DNA from: Streptomyces rapamycinicus NRRL 5491
GTDB lineage: Bacteria > Actinomycetota > Actinomycetes > Streptomycetales > Streptomycetaceae
DNA length: 64,000 bases
Assembly: GCF_024298965.1 (NCBI RefSeq)
Contig: NZ_CP085193.1
Location: 4,836,001-4,900,000 of the forward strand
Direction: 5' to 3'
Below, piece after piece: positions 9,875-20,495 of the stretch (within the stretch, counting starts at the first letter, position 1; each line of letters begins with the position of its first letter). The translations under genes and the position numbers were made by a program. The notes under the pieces were generated by a model. It was not told where the DNA came from. It did not search any database and saw only the letters and a program-made list of their open reading frames with translations.

Positions 9875-11077
9875 CTACAGCCGCCGCGCCCCCGCACTCG
9901 GCACCGCCGGGAAGATCCGCGGCGCCCGGTGCCCGGCCGCGCCGAACGCCTCGGTCACCGACTTGCTCACCGCCTCCGCATCCCCCTCGGCCACCAGCAC
10001 GATGGCCGAGCCGCCGAAGCCGCCCCCGGTCATCCGCGCCCCGAGCGCCCCCGCCGCGTTCGCCGTCGCCACGACCAGGTCGAGCTCGTCGCAGGAGATC
10101 TCGAAGTCGTCGCGGCAGGAGGCGTGCCCGGCGGTCAGCACCGGCCCGATGGACCGGGTGTCCCCCGCGTCGAGCCGCTCGATGACCTCCTCCACCCGCC
10201 GGTCCTCGGTCACCACATGGCGCACCCGCCGCCGGGTGGCCGCGTCGCAGCCCAGCCGCTCCAGCTCGGTGAGCGTCGCGTCCAGCCCCTCGAAGGGCAC
10301 GTCCCGCAGCGCCCGCACCCCGAGCGCCCGCGCGGCCGCCTCGCACGCGGCGCGCCGGCTCGCGTAGGCGCCGTCGCCCAGTTCGTGCTTGACCCGGGTG
10401 TCCACGACCAGCAGCCGCAGCCCCTCGGCCGCCAGGTCCAACGGCACCTGGCGCTGGGTGAGATCACGGGCGTCGAGGAAGAGGGCGTGCCCCTCGGTGC
10501 AGCACGCCGACGCCATCTGGTCCATGATCCCGCAGGGCACGCCCACGAACGCGTTCTCCGCGCGCTGGCACAGCTGGGCGATGCGCGGCGGGGTGAGCCC
10601 CAGTCCGTACAGATCGTTGAGCGCGGTGGCGGTGACCACCTCCAGCGCGGCGGACGAGGACAGCCCGGCGCCGGTGGGCACGGTGGACGCGAAGTGCAGA
10701 TCCGCACCCCCGGCCGCGCCCGTCAGCAGCCCCGCCTCGCGCAGCGCCCAGACCACTCCGGCCGGATAGGCCGCCCAGCCGCCGCGGTCGCCGCCGCCCG
10801 CGCCGCCCGCGACCGGCGAAAGCTCCTCGACCCGCAGCTCGACGGCCCCGCCCGGGACGTCGCCGGAGTGCAGCCGCAGCACCCCGTCGGCGCGCGGGGA
10901 GGCGGCGGCCAGGCAGGTGTGGGGCAGGGCGAGCGGCATCACGAAGCCGTCGTTGTAGTCGGTGTGCTCGCCGATCAGATTGACCCGGCCCGGCGCCGCC
11001 CAGACGCCGCCGGGCTCGGTGCCGTAGACCTCGCGGAACTCCGCCGTGACCCGCCCGGGGCCGTGCTCGTCCGTCAC
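9875..11077 (-). CDS. galK: galactokinase
   Basis: A 400-residue GHMP kinase that phosphorylates galactose to galactose-1-phosphate (Leloir pathway). The galactokinase signature APGRVNLIGEHTDYNDGFVM is near the N-terminus, the ATP loop is PTGAGLSSSAALEV, and the third GHMP motif is ARMTGGGFGGSAIVL. The GTG at 11077 overlaps the galE stop (GTGA) and has GGAGG eight bases upstream inside galE. It is the last gene of galT-galE-galK. Confidence 0.96.
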   Translation of the reverse strand: MTDEHGPGRVTAEFREVYGTEPGGVWAAPGRVNLIGEHTDYNDGFVMPLALPHTCLAAASPRADGVLRLHSGDVPGGAVELRVEELSPVAGGAGGGDRGGWAAYPAGVVWALREAGLLTGAAGGADLHFASTVPTGAGLSSSAALEVVTATALNDLYGLGLTPPRIAQLCQRAENAFVGVPCGIMDQMASACCTEGHALFLDARDLTQRQVPLDLAAEGLRLLVVDTRVKHELGDGAYASRRAACEAAARALGVRALRDVPFEGLDATLTELERLGCDAATRRRVRHVVTEDRRVEEVIERLDAGDTRSIGPVLTAGHASCRDDFEISCDELDLVVATANAAGALGARMTGGGFGGSAIVLVAEGDAEAVSKSVTEAFGAAGHRAPRIFPAVPSAGARRL

Positions 11078-12102
11078 TGACTCTCCCTCCGCTGCGCGAA
11101 CTCCCATGCGTCCGCGACGATTCCGGCCAGGTCGGCGCGGGTCGGGCGCCAGCCCAGACGCTCCTTGGCACGCTCGGCGGAGGCCACCAGGACCGCCGGG
11201 TCGCCGCCGCGGCGCGGGGCGGCGATCTCCGGGACGGGGTGGCCGGTGACCTGGCGCACCGTCTCGATGACCTCGCGGACGGAGAAGCCGTTCCCGTTGC
11301 CGAGGTTGCAGATCAGATGCTCACCGGGATTGACTCCGCGGCGCGCAGCGCCTCCGTTGAGGGTGGTGGTGGGAGACGGGAGGGCGGCGCCGAGGGCGAG
11401 CAGATGGGCGTCGGCGAGGTCGGCGACGTGGATGTAGTCGCGGACGCAGGTGCCGTCGGGGGTGGCGTAGTCGTCGCCGAAGACGGAAATGGCCTCACGG
11501 CGGCCCTGGGCGACCTGGAGCACCAGGGGGATGAGGTGGGACTCGGGGTCATGGCGCTCGCCGTACGCCCCGTAGGCGCCCGCGACGTTGAAGTAGCGCA
11601 GGGAGACCGCGGCCAGGCCGTGGGCGGCGCACTCACCGCTGATCATGTGGTCGACGGCGAGCTTGCTGGCCCCGTAGGGGTTGGTGGGCGCGGTCGGGAG
11701 GTCCTCGGTGATCGGGACCTGGTCGGGCTCGCCGTAGGTGGCGGCGGTGGAGGAGAAGACCAGGGTGCGCACCCCGGCGTCGCGCATCGCGGCGAGCAGT
11801 TCGGTGGTGCCGCCCACATTGTTGACCCAGTACTTCTCGGGGTTGACGACGGACTCGCCGACCTGGGAGAACGCCGCGAAGTGCAGTACGCCGTCGTAGG
11901 TGGGGTCGAGCCACTTGCCCGCGTCCTGGATGCGGCCCTCGATGAACTCCGCGCCCTCGGGGACCCCGGCGCGGTGGCCGGTGGAGAGGTCGTCCAGGAC
12001 CGTCACCCGGTGCCCGGCTTCGAGCAGATGCGCCGCGACCACGCTGCCGACATAGCCGGCACCGCCGGTGACCAGGTACTTCTTCTGCTGCGCAGTGTTC
12101 AC
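11074..12102 (-). CDS. galE: UDP-glucose 4-epimerase
   Basis: A 342-residue extended SDR that interconverts UDP-galactose and UDP-glucose with bound NAD. The N-terminal GGAGYVGS is the nucleotide-binding loop, SSTAATYGEP and NPYGASKLAVD give the catalytic Ser/Tyr/Lys, and RYFNVAGAYG is family-typical. About 15 residues (PSPTTTLNGGAARRG) are inserted before the usual PGEHxxxNLGNG segment. This length variation is unusual but lies on a surface loop. The GTG at 12102 overlaps the galT stop (GTGA). Confidence 0.95.
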   Translation of the reverse strand: MNTAQQKKYLVTGGAGYVGSVVAAHLLEAGHRVTVLDDLSTGHRAGVPEGAEFIEGRIQDAGKWLDPTYDGVLHFAAFSQVGESVVNPEKYWVNNVGGTTELLAAMRDAGVRTLVFSSTAATYGEPDQVPITEDLPTAPTNPYGASKLAVDHMISGECAAHGLAAVSLRYFNVAGAYGAYGERHDPESHLIPLVLQVAQGRREAISVFGDDYATPDGTCVRDYIHVADLADAHLLALGAALPSPTTTLNGGAARRGVNPGEHLICNLGNGNGFSVREVIETVRQVTGHPVPEIAAPRRGGDPAVLVASAERAKERLGWRPTRADLAGIVADAWEFAQRRESQ

Positions 12103-13142
12103 TTGCTCGCTACCTCTCGCAGTCGCTCGGCCGCGGCCTCCGGCGGCACATCGTTGATGAACACATTCATGCCGGATTCGGAACCCGCGAGAAACTTCAG
12201 CTTGCCGGAAGTGCGGCGGATGGTGAAAAGCTCGAGGTGAAGTGCGAATTCACCGCGGTCGGCCATGCGGTACGGCGCCTGGTGCCAGGCGGAGATGTAG
12301 GGCGTGGGCGGCTCGCCCTCGCCGAAAATCCGGTCGAAGCGCTTCAAGAGTTCCAGATACATCTGTGGAAACTCTGTGCGCGCGGCCTCGTCCAGCGCCG
12401 GCAGGTCCGGGACCCGCCGCTTCGGGTAGAGGTGCACCTCGTAGGGCCAGTGGGCGGCGTAGGGGACGAACGCGACCCAGTGCTCGCCGTCGAGCACCAC
12501 CCGGCGCCCGTCGGCCAGCTCATCGGCGACCACATCATCGAACAGATTCCGACCAGTCGCCTCACGGTGCTCGCCGAGCGAACGGAGCATCAGCCGTGTA
12601 CGAGGGGTCACAAAGGGATACCCGTAGATCTGGCCGTGCGGATGGCCGAGGGTGACGCCGATCTCCTTGCCGCGGTTCTCGAAGCAGAAGACCTGCTCGA
12701 CGGCGGGGTGTTGGGCCAGTTCGGCGGTGCGGTCGGTCCAGGCGTCGAGCACCAGAGCGGCCTGTTCGGCGTCGAGGTCGGCGAAGGAGGCGTCGTGGTC
12801 GGAGGTGAAGCACACGACCTCGCACCGGCCCGAGTCACCGGCCAGCGACGGGAAGCGGTTCTCGAAGACCACGACGTCGTAGTCGGAGGCCGGGATCTCG
12901 CTGTGCCGCCCCTCGCGGGAGGGGCACAGCGGGCATTCGTCGGCCGGCGGGTGGTAGGTGCGGGCCTGGCGGTGGGAGGCGATCGCCACCCGGTCGCCGA
13001 GCAGGCGGTCGTGCCGGATCTCCGAGCGGGTCGCGATGGGGTCGAGCGGCCGCTGGTCGACGGCGTCGCGCACCGCGTCGTCGCGTGCGTCGTAATAGAT
13101 CAGCTCGCGTCCGTCCGCGAGCCGCGTCGCCGTCTTCTTCAC
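12099..13142 (-). CDS. galT: galactose-1-phosphate uridylyltransferase
   Basis: A 347-residue enzyme transferring UMP from UDP-glucose to galactose-1-phosphate. ADECPLCPSR carries the Zn cysteine pair, FENRGKEIGVTLGHPHGQIY holds the catalytic HxH (GHPHGQ), and AHWPYEVHLYPKRR and GEFALHLELF carry further metal/substrate histidines. The GTG at 13142 has GGAG eight bases upstream and gives the start V-KKTATRL; a longer in-frame start at 13193 lies in the control region. It is first gene of galTEK, divergent from a sugar symporter. Confidence 0.95.
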   Translation of the reverse strand: MKKTATRLADGRELIYYDARDDAVRDAVDQRPLDPIATRSEIRHDRLLGDRVAIASHRQARTYHPPADECPLCPSREGRHSEIPASDYDVVVFENRFPSLAGDSGRCEVVCFTSDHDASFADLDAEQAALVLDAWTDRTAELAQHPAVEQVFCFENRGKEIGVTLGHPHGQIYGYPFVTPRTRLMLRSLGEHREATGRNLFDDVVADELADGRRVVLDGEHWVAFVPYAAHWPYEVHLYPKRRVPDLPALDEAARTEFPQMYLELLKRFDRIFGEGEPPTPYISAWHQAPYRMADRGEFALHLELFTIRRTSGKLKFLAGSESGMNVFINDVPPEAAAERLREVASK

Positions 13143-13304
13143 TCCGCCAGCTCCTGTCAGGTGCACCCAACACAACTCAACATAATGAACCACAAGCCAA
13201 CAGCGCCGTCAATGCACGGTGCAGGTGCTCGGACAAACCACAAGAATTCGGATACGTTCACCGAACGTTTCTGGTGCATTCCGTTCAGGCGATGAGGCGA
13301 GACC
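13143..13304. promoter_or_regulatory. divergent galT / symporter control region
   Basis: The 9-bp sequence AACCACAAG occurs at 13188-13196 and again at 13236-13244, 48 bp apart. Read toward galT these are CTTGTGGTT direct repeats, recalling the short direct repeats that control galP1 of S. lividans (recalled, not aligned). Toward the symporter there is ACGTTC-ACC-GAACGT at 13254-13268. A possible galT promoter is TTGACG (13212-13207) with CATTAT (13187-13182), 19 bp apart. Confidence 0.45.
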
Positions 13305-14975
13305 ATGCACTATCTGGCCGAAGGGCTACGGCTCCCCACCAACGCACTCGACTACACGATCCTGATCCTCTATTTCGTCGTCGTCCTCGGCGTGGGATTC
13401 GCCGCCAGAGCGAGCGTCAAGACCAGCCTCGACTTCTTTCTCTCCGGCCGGTCGCTGCCCGCGTGGGTCACCGGTCTGGCCTTCGTCGCCGCGAATCTGG
13501 GCGCCCTGGAGATCCTGGGGATGGCCGCCAACGGCGCGCAGTACGGGGTGTACACGGTGCACTGGTACTGGGTCGGGGCGATTCCGGCCATGGTCTTCCT
13601 CGGCCTGGTGATGATGCCGTTCTACTACGGTTCCAAGGTACGGTCCGTCCCCGAGTTCCTGCTGCACCGCTATGGACCGTCCTCGCATCTGCTCAGCTCG
13701 ATCATCTTCTCGATCGCGTCCGTGCTGATCGCGGGGGTGAACCTCTACGCGATGGCGATCGTGGTGGAGGCGCTGCTGGGCTGGCCGCAGTGGGTGGCCA
13801 TCGTGGTCGCGGGGCTCTTCGTCCTCGCGTACATCACCCTCGGCGGACTGTCCTCGGCGATCTACAACGAGGTGCTGCAGTTCTTCGTGATCCTGGCCGC
13901 CCTGATCCCGCTCACCGTCGTCGGCCTCCGGCGGATCGGCGGCTTCGGCGGGCTCAAGGACTCGCTCACGGACTCCCACGGCCCCAACTTCGTCTCCGCC
14001 TGGGGCGGCACCGGCATCGGCTCGTCCAACCCGCTGGGGGCCAACTGGCTGACCATCGTGCTGGGCCTCGGCTTCTGTCTGAGCTTCGGCTACTGGACGA
14101 CCAACTTCGCCGAGGTGCAGCGCGCCCTGTCGGCCAGGAACCTCTCGGCCGCCCAGCGCACCCCGCTGATCGCCGCGTTCCCCAAGGTGTTCATCCCGCT
14201 GATCGTGGTGGTGCCCGGGCTGATCGCCCTGGTCATGGAGCCGGACATCGGCTCGAAGACGAGCGGTCTGCAGTACAACGACGCGATTCCGCTGCTGATG
14301 AGCGAACTGCTGCCCAACGGGGTGCTGGGGCTCGCGGTGACCGGGCTGCTGGCCGCCTTCATGGCGGGCATGGCGGCCAATGTGTCGTCCTTCAACACGG
14401 TCTTCACCAACGACATCTGGCGGGCGTATGTGCGAAAGGGCCGACCGGACGGGTACTACCTGCTGACCGGGCGGGTGGTGACGGCGATCGGGGTGCTGGC
14501 CGGCATGGGGACGGCGTTCATCGCCTCCTCGTTCAGCAACATCATGAACTACCTCCAGACCCTGTTCTCGTTCTTCAACGTGCCGCTGTTCTGCGTCTTC
14601 ATCATCGGGATGTTCTGGAAGCGGGCCACCGCCGCGGCCGGGTTCTGGGGGCTGCTGTGCGGCACGGTGGCCGCGCTGATCAACTACTTCTGGCTCTACC
14701 GGGCGGACGTCATCTCCATCCCCAGCGACCAGGGCGCCAACTTCGTCTCGGCCATCGTGGCGTTCGTGGTCGGCGGGGTGGTGATGGTCGCGGTGACACC
14801 GTTCACCAAGCCCAAGCCGGTGGAGTCGCTGGCCGGTCTGGTCTACGGCACCACCGCGCCCGGGGTGGCCGAGCCCCCGGCGCCGGGCGACGAGGCGTGG
14901 TACCGCCGTCCGGCCGTACTGGGCTGGAGCGTGCTGATCCTCGCGGCCCTGTGCTACATCCCGTTCTCCCTGTGA
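13305..14975 (+). CDS. sodium:solute symporter family transporter (probable sugar/galactose)
   Basis: A 556-residue polytopic protein with about 14 hydrophobic segments. SSS family features include the SLDFFLSGRSLPAWVTGLAF segment, NLGALEILGMAANGAQYG (first-helix sodium-site region) and AAFMAGMAANVSSFNTVF (conserved helix 8 with the Na+-site serines). The start ATG at 13305 follows a GAGGCGAGACC leader. Divergent position from galT and a shared control region suggest import of galactose or a galactoside. Many SSS members carry other solutes, so the substrate is inference. Confidence 0.88.
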   Translation: MHYLAEGLRLPTNALDYTILILYFVVVLGVGFAARASVKTSLDFFLSGRSLPAWVTGLAFVAANLGALEILGMAANGAQYGVYTVHWYWVGAIPAMVFLGLVMMPFYYGSKVRSVPEFLLHRYGPSSHLLSSIIFSIASVLIAGVNLYAMAIVVEALLGWPQWVAIVVAGLFVLAYITLGGLSSAIYNEVLQFFVILAALIPLTVVGLRRIGGFGGLKDSLTDSHGPNFVSAWGGTGIGSSNPLGANWLTIVLGLGFCLSFGYWTTNFAEVQRALSARNLSAAQRTPLIAAFPKVFIPLIVVVPGLIALVMEPDIGSKTSGLQYNDAIPLLMSELLPNGVLGLAVTGLLAAFMAGMAANVSSFNTVFTNDIWRAYVRKGRPDGYYLLTGRVVTAIGVLAGMGTAFIASSFSNIMNYLQTLFSFFNVPLFCVFIIGMFWKRATAAAGFWGLLCGTVAALINYFWLYRADVISIPSDQGANFVSAIVAFVVGGVVMVAVTPFTKPKPVESLAGLVYGTTAPGVAEPPAPGDEAWYRRPAVLGWSVLILAALCYIPFSL

Positions 14976-15002
14976 CCCTTCCGGGATTAAGGAGCGTGCG
15001 CC

Positions 15003-15389
15003 ATGAGTGAGGAGTACGAATACCGGCACGAGGTCGAGGACCTGCAGCAGAAGTCGGCGACCGCGGCCCGGCTGTTCGATGTGCGGCGGATCATCGGCGG
15101 GCTGTTCGTGATCTACGGGATCATCGTCCTCATCGCCGGGTTCACCGCCTCGGACGCGGATGTGAGGAAGGCGTCCGGCATCAACATCAACCTCTGGACG
15201 GGGTCGTGCATGCTCGCGGTCGGCCTGCTCTTCCTGCTCTGGATGAGGCTCAGGCCGCTGTCCGCGCCCGGGGCCGAGCCCAAGCCGGAGCCCGCTCGGC
15301 CCGGGGGCGGCCCCGGTGCCGGGCCCGGGACCGGAGAGCCCGGGCCCGGGGAGCCCGGGGGCCGGGAGCCCGGATCCGGAACGGGCTGA
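15003..15389 (+). CDS. small two-helix membrane protein, symporter partner
   Basis: A 128-residue protein with an acidic N-terminal segment, transmembrane helices at about 32-48 and 63-80, and a G/P/E-rich tail from about 88. TAAGGAG lies eight bases before the ATG and the gap to the symporter stop is 27 bp, so both are one transcript. Streptomyces SSS transporters often have such a small companion. Its function is unknown, perhaps assembly or stability. Confidence 0.78.
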   Translation: MSEEYEYRHEVEDLQQKSATAARLFDVRRIIGGLFVIYGIIVLIAGFTASDADVRKASGININLWTGSCMLAVGLLFLLWMRLRPLSAPGAEPKPEPARPGGGPGAGPGTGEPGPGEPGGREPGSGTG

Positions 15390-15411
15390 GCACCGCGGGC
15401 CACCGTACGGC

Positions 15412-16140
15412 CTACGGCGCCGACGCGGGCGGCTGCGGCGGGGCGGGGGGCTGCAGCGGGGGCGGCGCGGTCCGGCGCGTCGCCGCGCGGTCCAGCAGCC
15501 CCGTACGCGCCGCCAGGGCCGCCGCCTCCAGCCGCGAGCCCACCCCGAGCTTCATCAGCACCCGCTGCACATGGGTGCGGGCCGTGCTGGGGGCGATCCC
15601 CATGCCCGCCGCGATCAGCCGGGTGTCCTCGCCCTCGGCGACCCGCACCAGCACCTCCACCTCGCGCGGGGTCAGCATCCGCAGCAGCCGGGCGCCCTCG
15701 TCGTCGGGCTGGGCCGCGGGGTTGAGCAGCTCCGCGAACGCCCCCTGGAGCAGCTGGGGCGCCACGGCCGCCTCGCCCGCGCGCGCCTTCATCATGGCGC
15801 GTTCGACGCCCTCGATCCGCTCGTCGTGACGCACATAGCCGGACGCCCCGGCGGCGAAGGCGGCGGCTATGCCGCGCGGGCTCGGCACCGGACCGAGCAC
15901 CACGACCGCGACCTGTGGCCGCTCCTTCTTGATCCGCACCACCGGGTCGAACACCCCCGGTTCGGCGGGTGCCGCCGTGCCCAGCAGGCACACCTCAGGT
16001 GCCCGGCTCACCACCAGGTCCGCCGCGCCCGCGCTCGGCGCCGCCGCGGCGAGCACCCGGTGCCCGCGCAGCTTCAGCGCCGAGGCGAGCGCCTCCGCGA
16101 GCAGACGGTGATCGTCGACCACCATGAGTCGCACGCCCAT
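15412..16140 (-). CDS. LuxR-type response-regulator-like protein lacking the phospho-acceptor Asp
   Basis: A 242-residue protein. The N-terminal pseudo-receiver starts RLMVVDDHRLL (D9, D10). The strand that should end in the phosphorylated Asp reads PEVCLLGTAAP, with Gly54 in place of Asp, and the conserved Lys is replaced (GYVRHDE). The LuxR helix-turn-helix is intact (LTPREVEVLVRVAEGEDTRL, then APSTARTHVQRVLMKLGV). The C-terminal tail is P/A-rich. It is presumably not controlled by phosphorylation. GGGGGAG precedes the ATG by a few bases. It converges with the symporter partner gene. Confidence 0.85.
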   Translation of the reverse strand: MGVRLMVVDDHRLLAEALASALKLRGHRVLAAAAPSAGAADLVVSRAPEVCLLGTAAPAEPGVFDPVVRIKKERPQVAVVVLGPVPSPRGIAAAFAAGASGYVRHDERIEGVERAMMKARAGEAAVAPQLLQGAFAELLNPAAQPDDEGARLLRMLTPREVEVLVRVAEGEDTRLIAAGMGIAPSTARTHVQRVLMKLGVGSRLEAAALAARTGLLDRAATRRTAPPPLQPPAPPQPPASAP

Positions 16141-16336
16141 GAGCTCCCCCCATTCGCTCAGGGGGGAAAGCTACACGCTTGTTCGACGTTGCGCGCCCCT
16201 TACCGGGCAGAAGCCCCTCGGAATGCCGAAATCCCGGCCATTCGTGCCTACTTGACGTCCGGTTGACGTCCCAATCCGATCGATGCGGCCGGGCTCCCGG
16301 GGGCGCGCACCCCGGCGCTCCGCCGGCGCGCACAAG

Positions 16337-16378
16337 CGGCGGCCCCGCCCGTACGGTGTCGTACGGGCGGGGCCGCCG
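16337..16378 (-). terminator. 18-bp perfect stem downstream of the beta-propeller gene
   Basis: Arms 16337-16354 and 16361-16378 are perfectly complementary around the loop ggtgtc. The stem starts 29 bp beyond the stop codon at 16407 and lies between two leftward genes. No T tract follows, as is usual for Streptomyces hairpin terminators. Confidence 0.75.
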
Positions 16379-16406
16379 TGGGGTGGGCCGGGCGGACGCC
16401 GGAACG

Positions 16407-18257
16407 TCAGCTCGCGCCGAAGATGATCGCCAGCGGGTCGTCCCGGTCGTAGGTGCCCGAGGGCTTGGTGGCGTAGACGTCGCTCATGTAGAGGTGCTCC
16501 CCGGAGTAGATGATCTCCGAGTAGCTGGGGCTGAACTTCTGCTCCATCTCATGGTTGGCGACGGGGTTCTGCAACAGCTTGGTCTTGGCGTACGACTTGG
16601 GGTCGATCCGCCAGACCGCGCCGCCGGTCTCCCAGGTGCTCTCCTGGTAGGCGAGGACCGAGCCGTCCTCGTCCAGCCCGAGCGGGGTGAGGGCGGCGCC
16701 CTTGACCCCGTCGGTCTTCCCGACCGGCTTGCCGGTCTTCAGGTCGAAGGCCACGATCTCGTTGGCCGTCGCGGCGCTGGAGTCGGTGCGGTCCTCGGAG
16801 CCGAGGAAGAGGGTGTTCGCCGACTTGGAGACGGCGAGCTTCCGGCAGCCCTCGACGTTGGTCGACTCGCACTTGGCGTCGTACTTGCCGTTCTCGGTGC
16901 CGATCTTGCCGAGCACCTTGCCGGTCTTGGCACTGTCGTCGATGGACAGGAAGTCCGAGACCGCCGAGCCGGTGGAGTCACCGGCGTCCAGGCCGATCAC
17001 CAGCGGATCGGTGGAGGCGACATGGACGTAGTCGATGCCCTGCGAGACCTTGTAGGCCGACTTCACCGCGCCCGTCTTCGGGTTCAGCGTCTGGACCTGG
17101 ATCTGCGGGTTGTCGTAGTCGCCGCAGCGGCGCACCGCGACCAGCTTCTCCTCGCCGCCCGCGTAGCCGTCGTCCGAGCACTGCTCGCCCGACTTGGGCT
17201 TCCACAGGGACTGGCCAGAACTGGACCAGGCGGCGCCGCCGCTGGTGCCGCCCGCGGCCACCGTTCCGCCGCCGATGGTGACCTCGTCGAAGCGGATCTT
17301 CTCGTCACCCTCCTTGACGTTCCGGTGCCACAGCATCTTGCCGTTCTTCAGGTCCAGCAGCCCGACCTCGGTGCAGCCGGGGTACTTGTCCTCGGCCGAC
17401 GGCTTGGCCTCCTGGTAGAGGACCGTGGTCAGACCGTCCTTGGTGAGGTGGTCCGAGGACCAGCAGACCGCGCCGTCCAGCGGGATCGTCCACTTGGCGG
17501 CGCCGCCGCTCAGCGGATAGCCGACGATCTTGTAGACACCGGCCTTCACGAACGTGTCGTCGGTGGTCCACATGCCCTCGACGGTGACCTGGTCGGAGAC
17601 CTTGGGCATCGGGACCTTGTTGAGCAGCTTGGCGTCCACGGCCTTGGCGGGCTTGTCCCCGCCGCCCGTGGTGCCGCTCGAGGCGCCCTGGCTGGACTGC
17701 TTGTCCTTGTCCTTGCCCTTGGCCTCGCTGCCGCCGTCGTCGCCCTTGGTGGCGAACCAGATGCCGCCGCCGATGATCAGCGCGACCGCGACCACGGCGC
17801 TGACGATGATCGCCATGCGCTGCTTGGACTGGCCGGAGCCACCGGGGCCACCCGGACCGGGGCCGCCGGGGTACTGGGCCTGCGGCGGCTGGCCGTACTG
17901 CGGCTGGCCGTACTGCGGCTGGCCGTAGGGCTGCTGGCCATACTGCTGCTGACCGTAAGGCTGCTGGCCGGATCCATACGGCGACGCGCCGCCCTGGGTC
18001 GGCTGGCCGTGCGCCTGCTGATCCGGGTAGCCGTAGCCGCCGGCGCCCTGCGGAGGCGTCTGCGGCGGCGCCGGCGGTGCCGACGGCGGCGGAGGCGGCG
18101 GGGTCTGCGGCGGCTGGCCGGGGGCCTGCGGATAGCCGTAACCCTGCTGGCCCGGAGGCGGCGTGGGCGGCTGCTGTGGGTAGCCGTAACCAGGTTCCTG
18201 CGGCGCACCGAAGCCGCCCTGCGGCGGCTGGTTTGGCGGCGGAGGCGGCTGTGACAT
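16407..18257 (-). CDS. membrane-anchored PQQ-like beta-propeller protein with P/Q/Y/G-rich cytoplasmic tail
   Basis: A 616-residue protein. Residues 1-145 are low-complexity (PPPPNQPP; repeated YGQPQ units at 98-125), a transmembrane helix spans about 148-170, then a charged K/D/G linker. The outer domain from about 210 has repeated strands such as VGLLDLKNGKMLWHRNVKEG and EIVAFDLKTGKPVGK, typical of PQQ/quinoprotein-like propellers. AAGGA lies seven bases before the ATG at 18257. Such proteins are common next to Ser/Thr kinases in Streptomyces, but none adjoins here. Its function is unknown. Confidence 0.82.
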   Translation of the reverse strand: MSQPPPPPNQPPQGGFGAPQEPGYGYPQQPPTPPPGQQGYGYPQAPGQPPQTPPPPPPSAPPAPPQTPPQGAGGYGYPDQQAHGQPTQGGASPYGSGQQPYGQQQYGQQPYGQPQYGQPQYGQPPQAQYPGGPGPGGPGGSGQSKQRMAIIVSAVVAVALIIGGGIWFATKGDDGGSEAKGKDKDKQSSQGASSGTTGGGDKPAKAVDAKLLNKVPMPKVSDQVTVEGMWTTDDTFVKAGVYKIVGYPLSGGAAKWTIPLDGAVCWSSDHLTKDGLTTVLYQEAKPSAEDKYPGCTEVGLLDLKNGKMLWHRNVKEGDEKIRFDEVTIGGGTVAAGGTSGGAAWSSSGQSLWKPKSGEQCSDDGYAGGEEKLVAVRRCGDYDNPQIQVQTLNPKTGAVKSAYKVSQGIDYVHVASTDPLVIGLDAGDSTGSAVSDFLSIDDSAKTGKVLGKIGTENGKYDAKCESTNVEGCRKLAVSKSANTLFLGSEDRTDSSAATANEIVAFDLKTGKPVGKTDGVKGAALTPLGLDEDGSVLAYQESTWETGGAVWRIDPKSYAKTKLLQNPVANHEMEQKFSPSYSEIIYSGEHLYMSDVYATKPSGTYDRDDPLAIIFGAS

Positions 18258-18527
18258 GCGAATTCCTTCAGATGCGGGACCCGTCGTCCGACCGGCCTCC
18301 CCCGCGATCCCGGTGGGTCGAAGACCCCTCGGGAAGGAGCGAATCGGACAGGGCACCCCGCCATTGAGCGGAAGGCAGGCGGGAGTTCTTTGTATCACCC
18401 GTAAGGGGCGCAATAGGGATCAGTGTCCAGGTCATCGATCAGCTGAGACCGGCCTGTGACGCGACCGTTGCCAGGGAGCGCGCCATCGCCGCACAACCTC
18501 TTCACACGATGCTTTCAGGCCACTCAC
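18258..18527. other. gene-free leader region of the beta-propeller gene
   Basis: Between the propeller start and the tandem repeats at 18528 no coding frame is credible. It should hold the promoter of the propeller gene. No -10/-35 pair stands out. One CCGTAAGG octamer lies at 18399. Confidence 0.4.
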
Positions 18528-18618
18528 ATCACGCGTCGTGGGCTCATGCGTCCTCGGTTCATGCGTCCTCGGTTCATGCGTCCTCGGTTCATGCGTCCTC
18601 GGTTCGCGCGCTGTCGGC

Positions 18619-18632
<14 letters not shown>
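18528..18632. repeat. seven 15-bp tandem units containing the ABC-F stop codon
   Basis: The unit is TTCATGCGTCCTCGG on the plus strand. Three copies are identical, one differs at one base, and three are diverged. The rightmost unit (18618-18632) contains the last codons and TGA (18621-18619) of the leftward ABC-F gene. Because 15 is a multiple of three, several later units place another in-frame TGA behind the true stop. Confidence 0.9.
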
Positions 18633-20439
<1,807 letters not shown>

Positions 20440-20495
20440 CACACTCCATTACGCGGATCGATCGGCATCCCAGCGTAGTCGCCGCGCGGGGCGCC

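Noticed and set aside
13326..15029. A 567-residue leftward open frame opposite the sodium symporter
   Set aside because: Composition (R, Q, H, D, P) is that of a high-GC antisense frame, and the rightward frame is a clear SSS transporter.
16179..18254. A 691-residue rightward open frame opposite the beta-propeller gene
   Set aside because: It is the antisense of a well-supported membrane propeller protein; the L/R-rich end mirrors the P/Q-rich tail.
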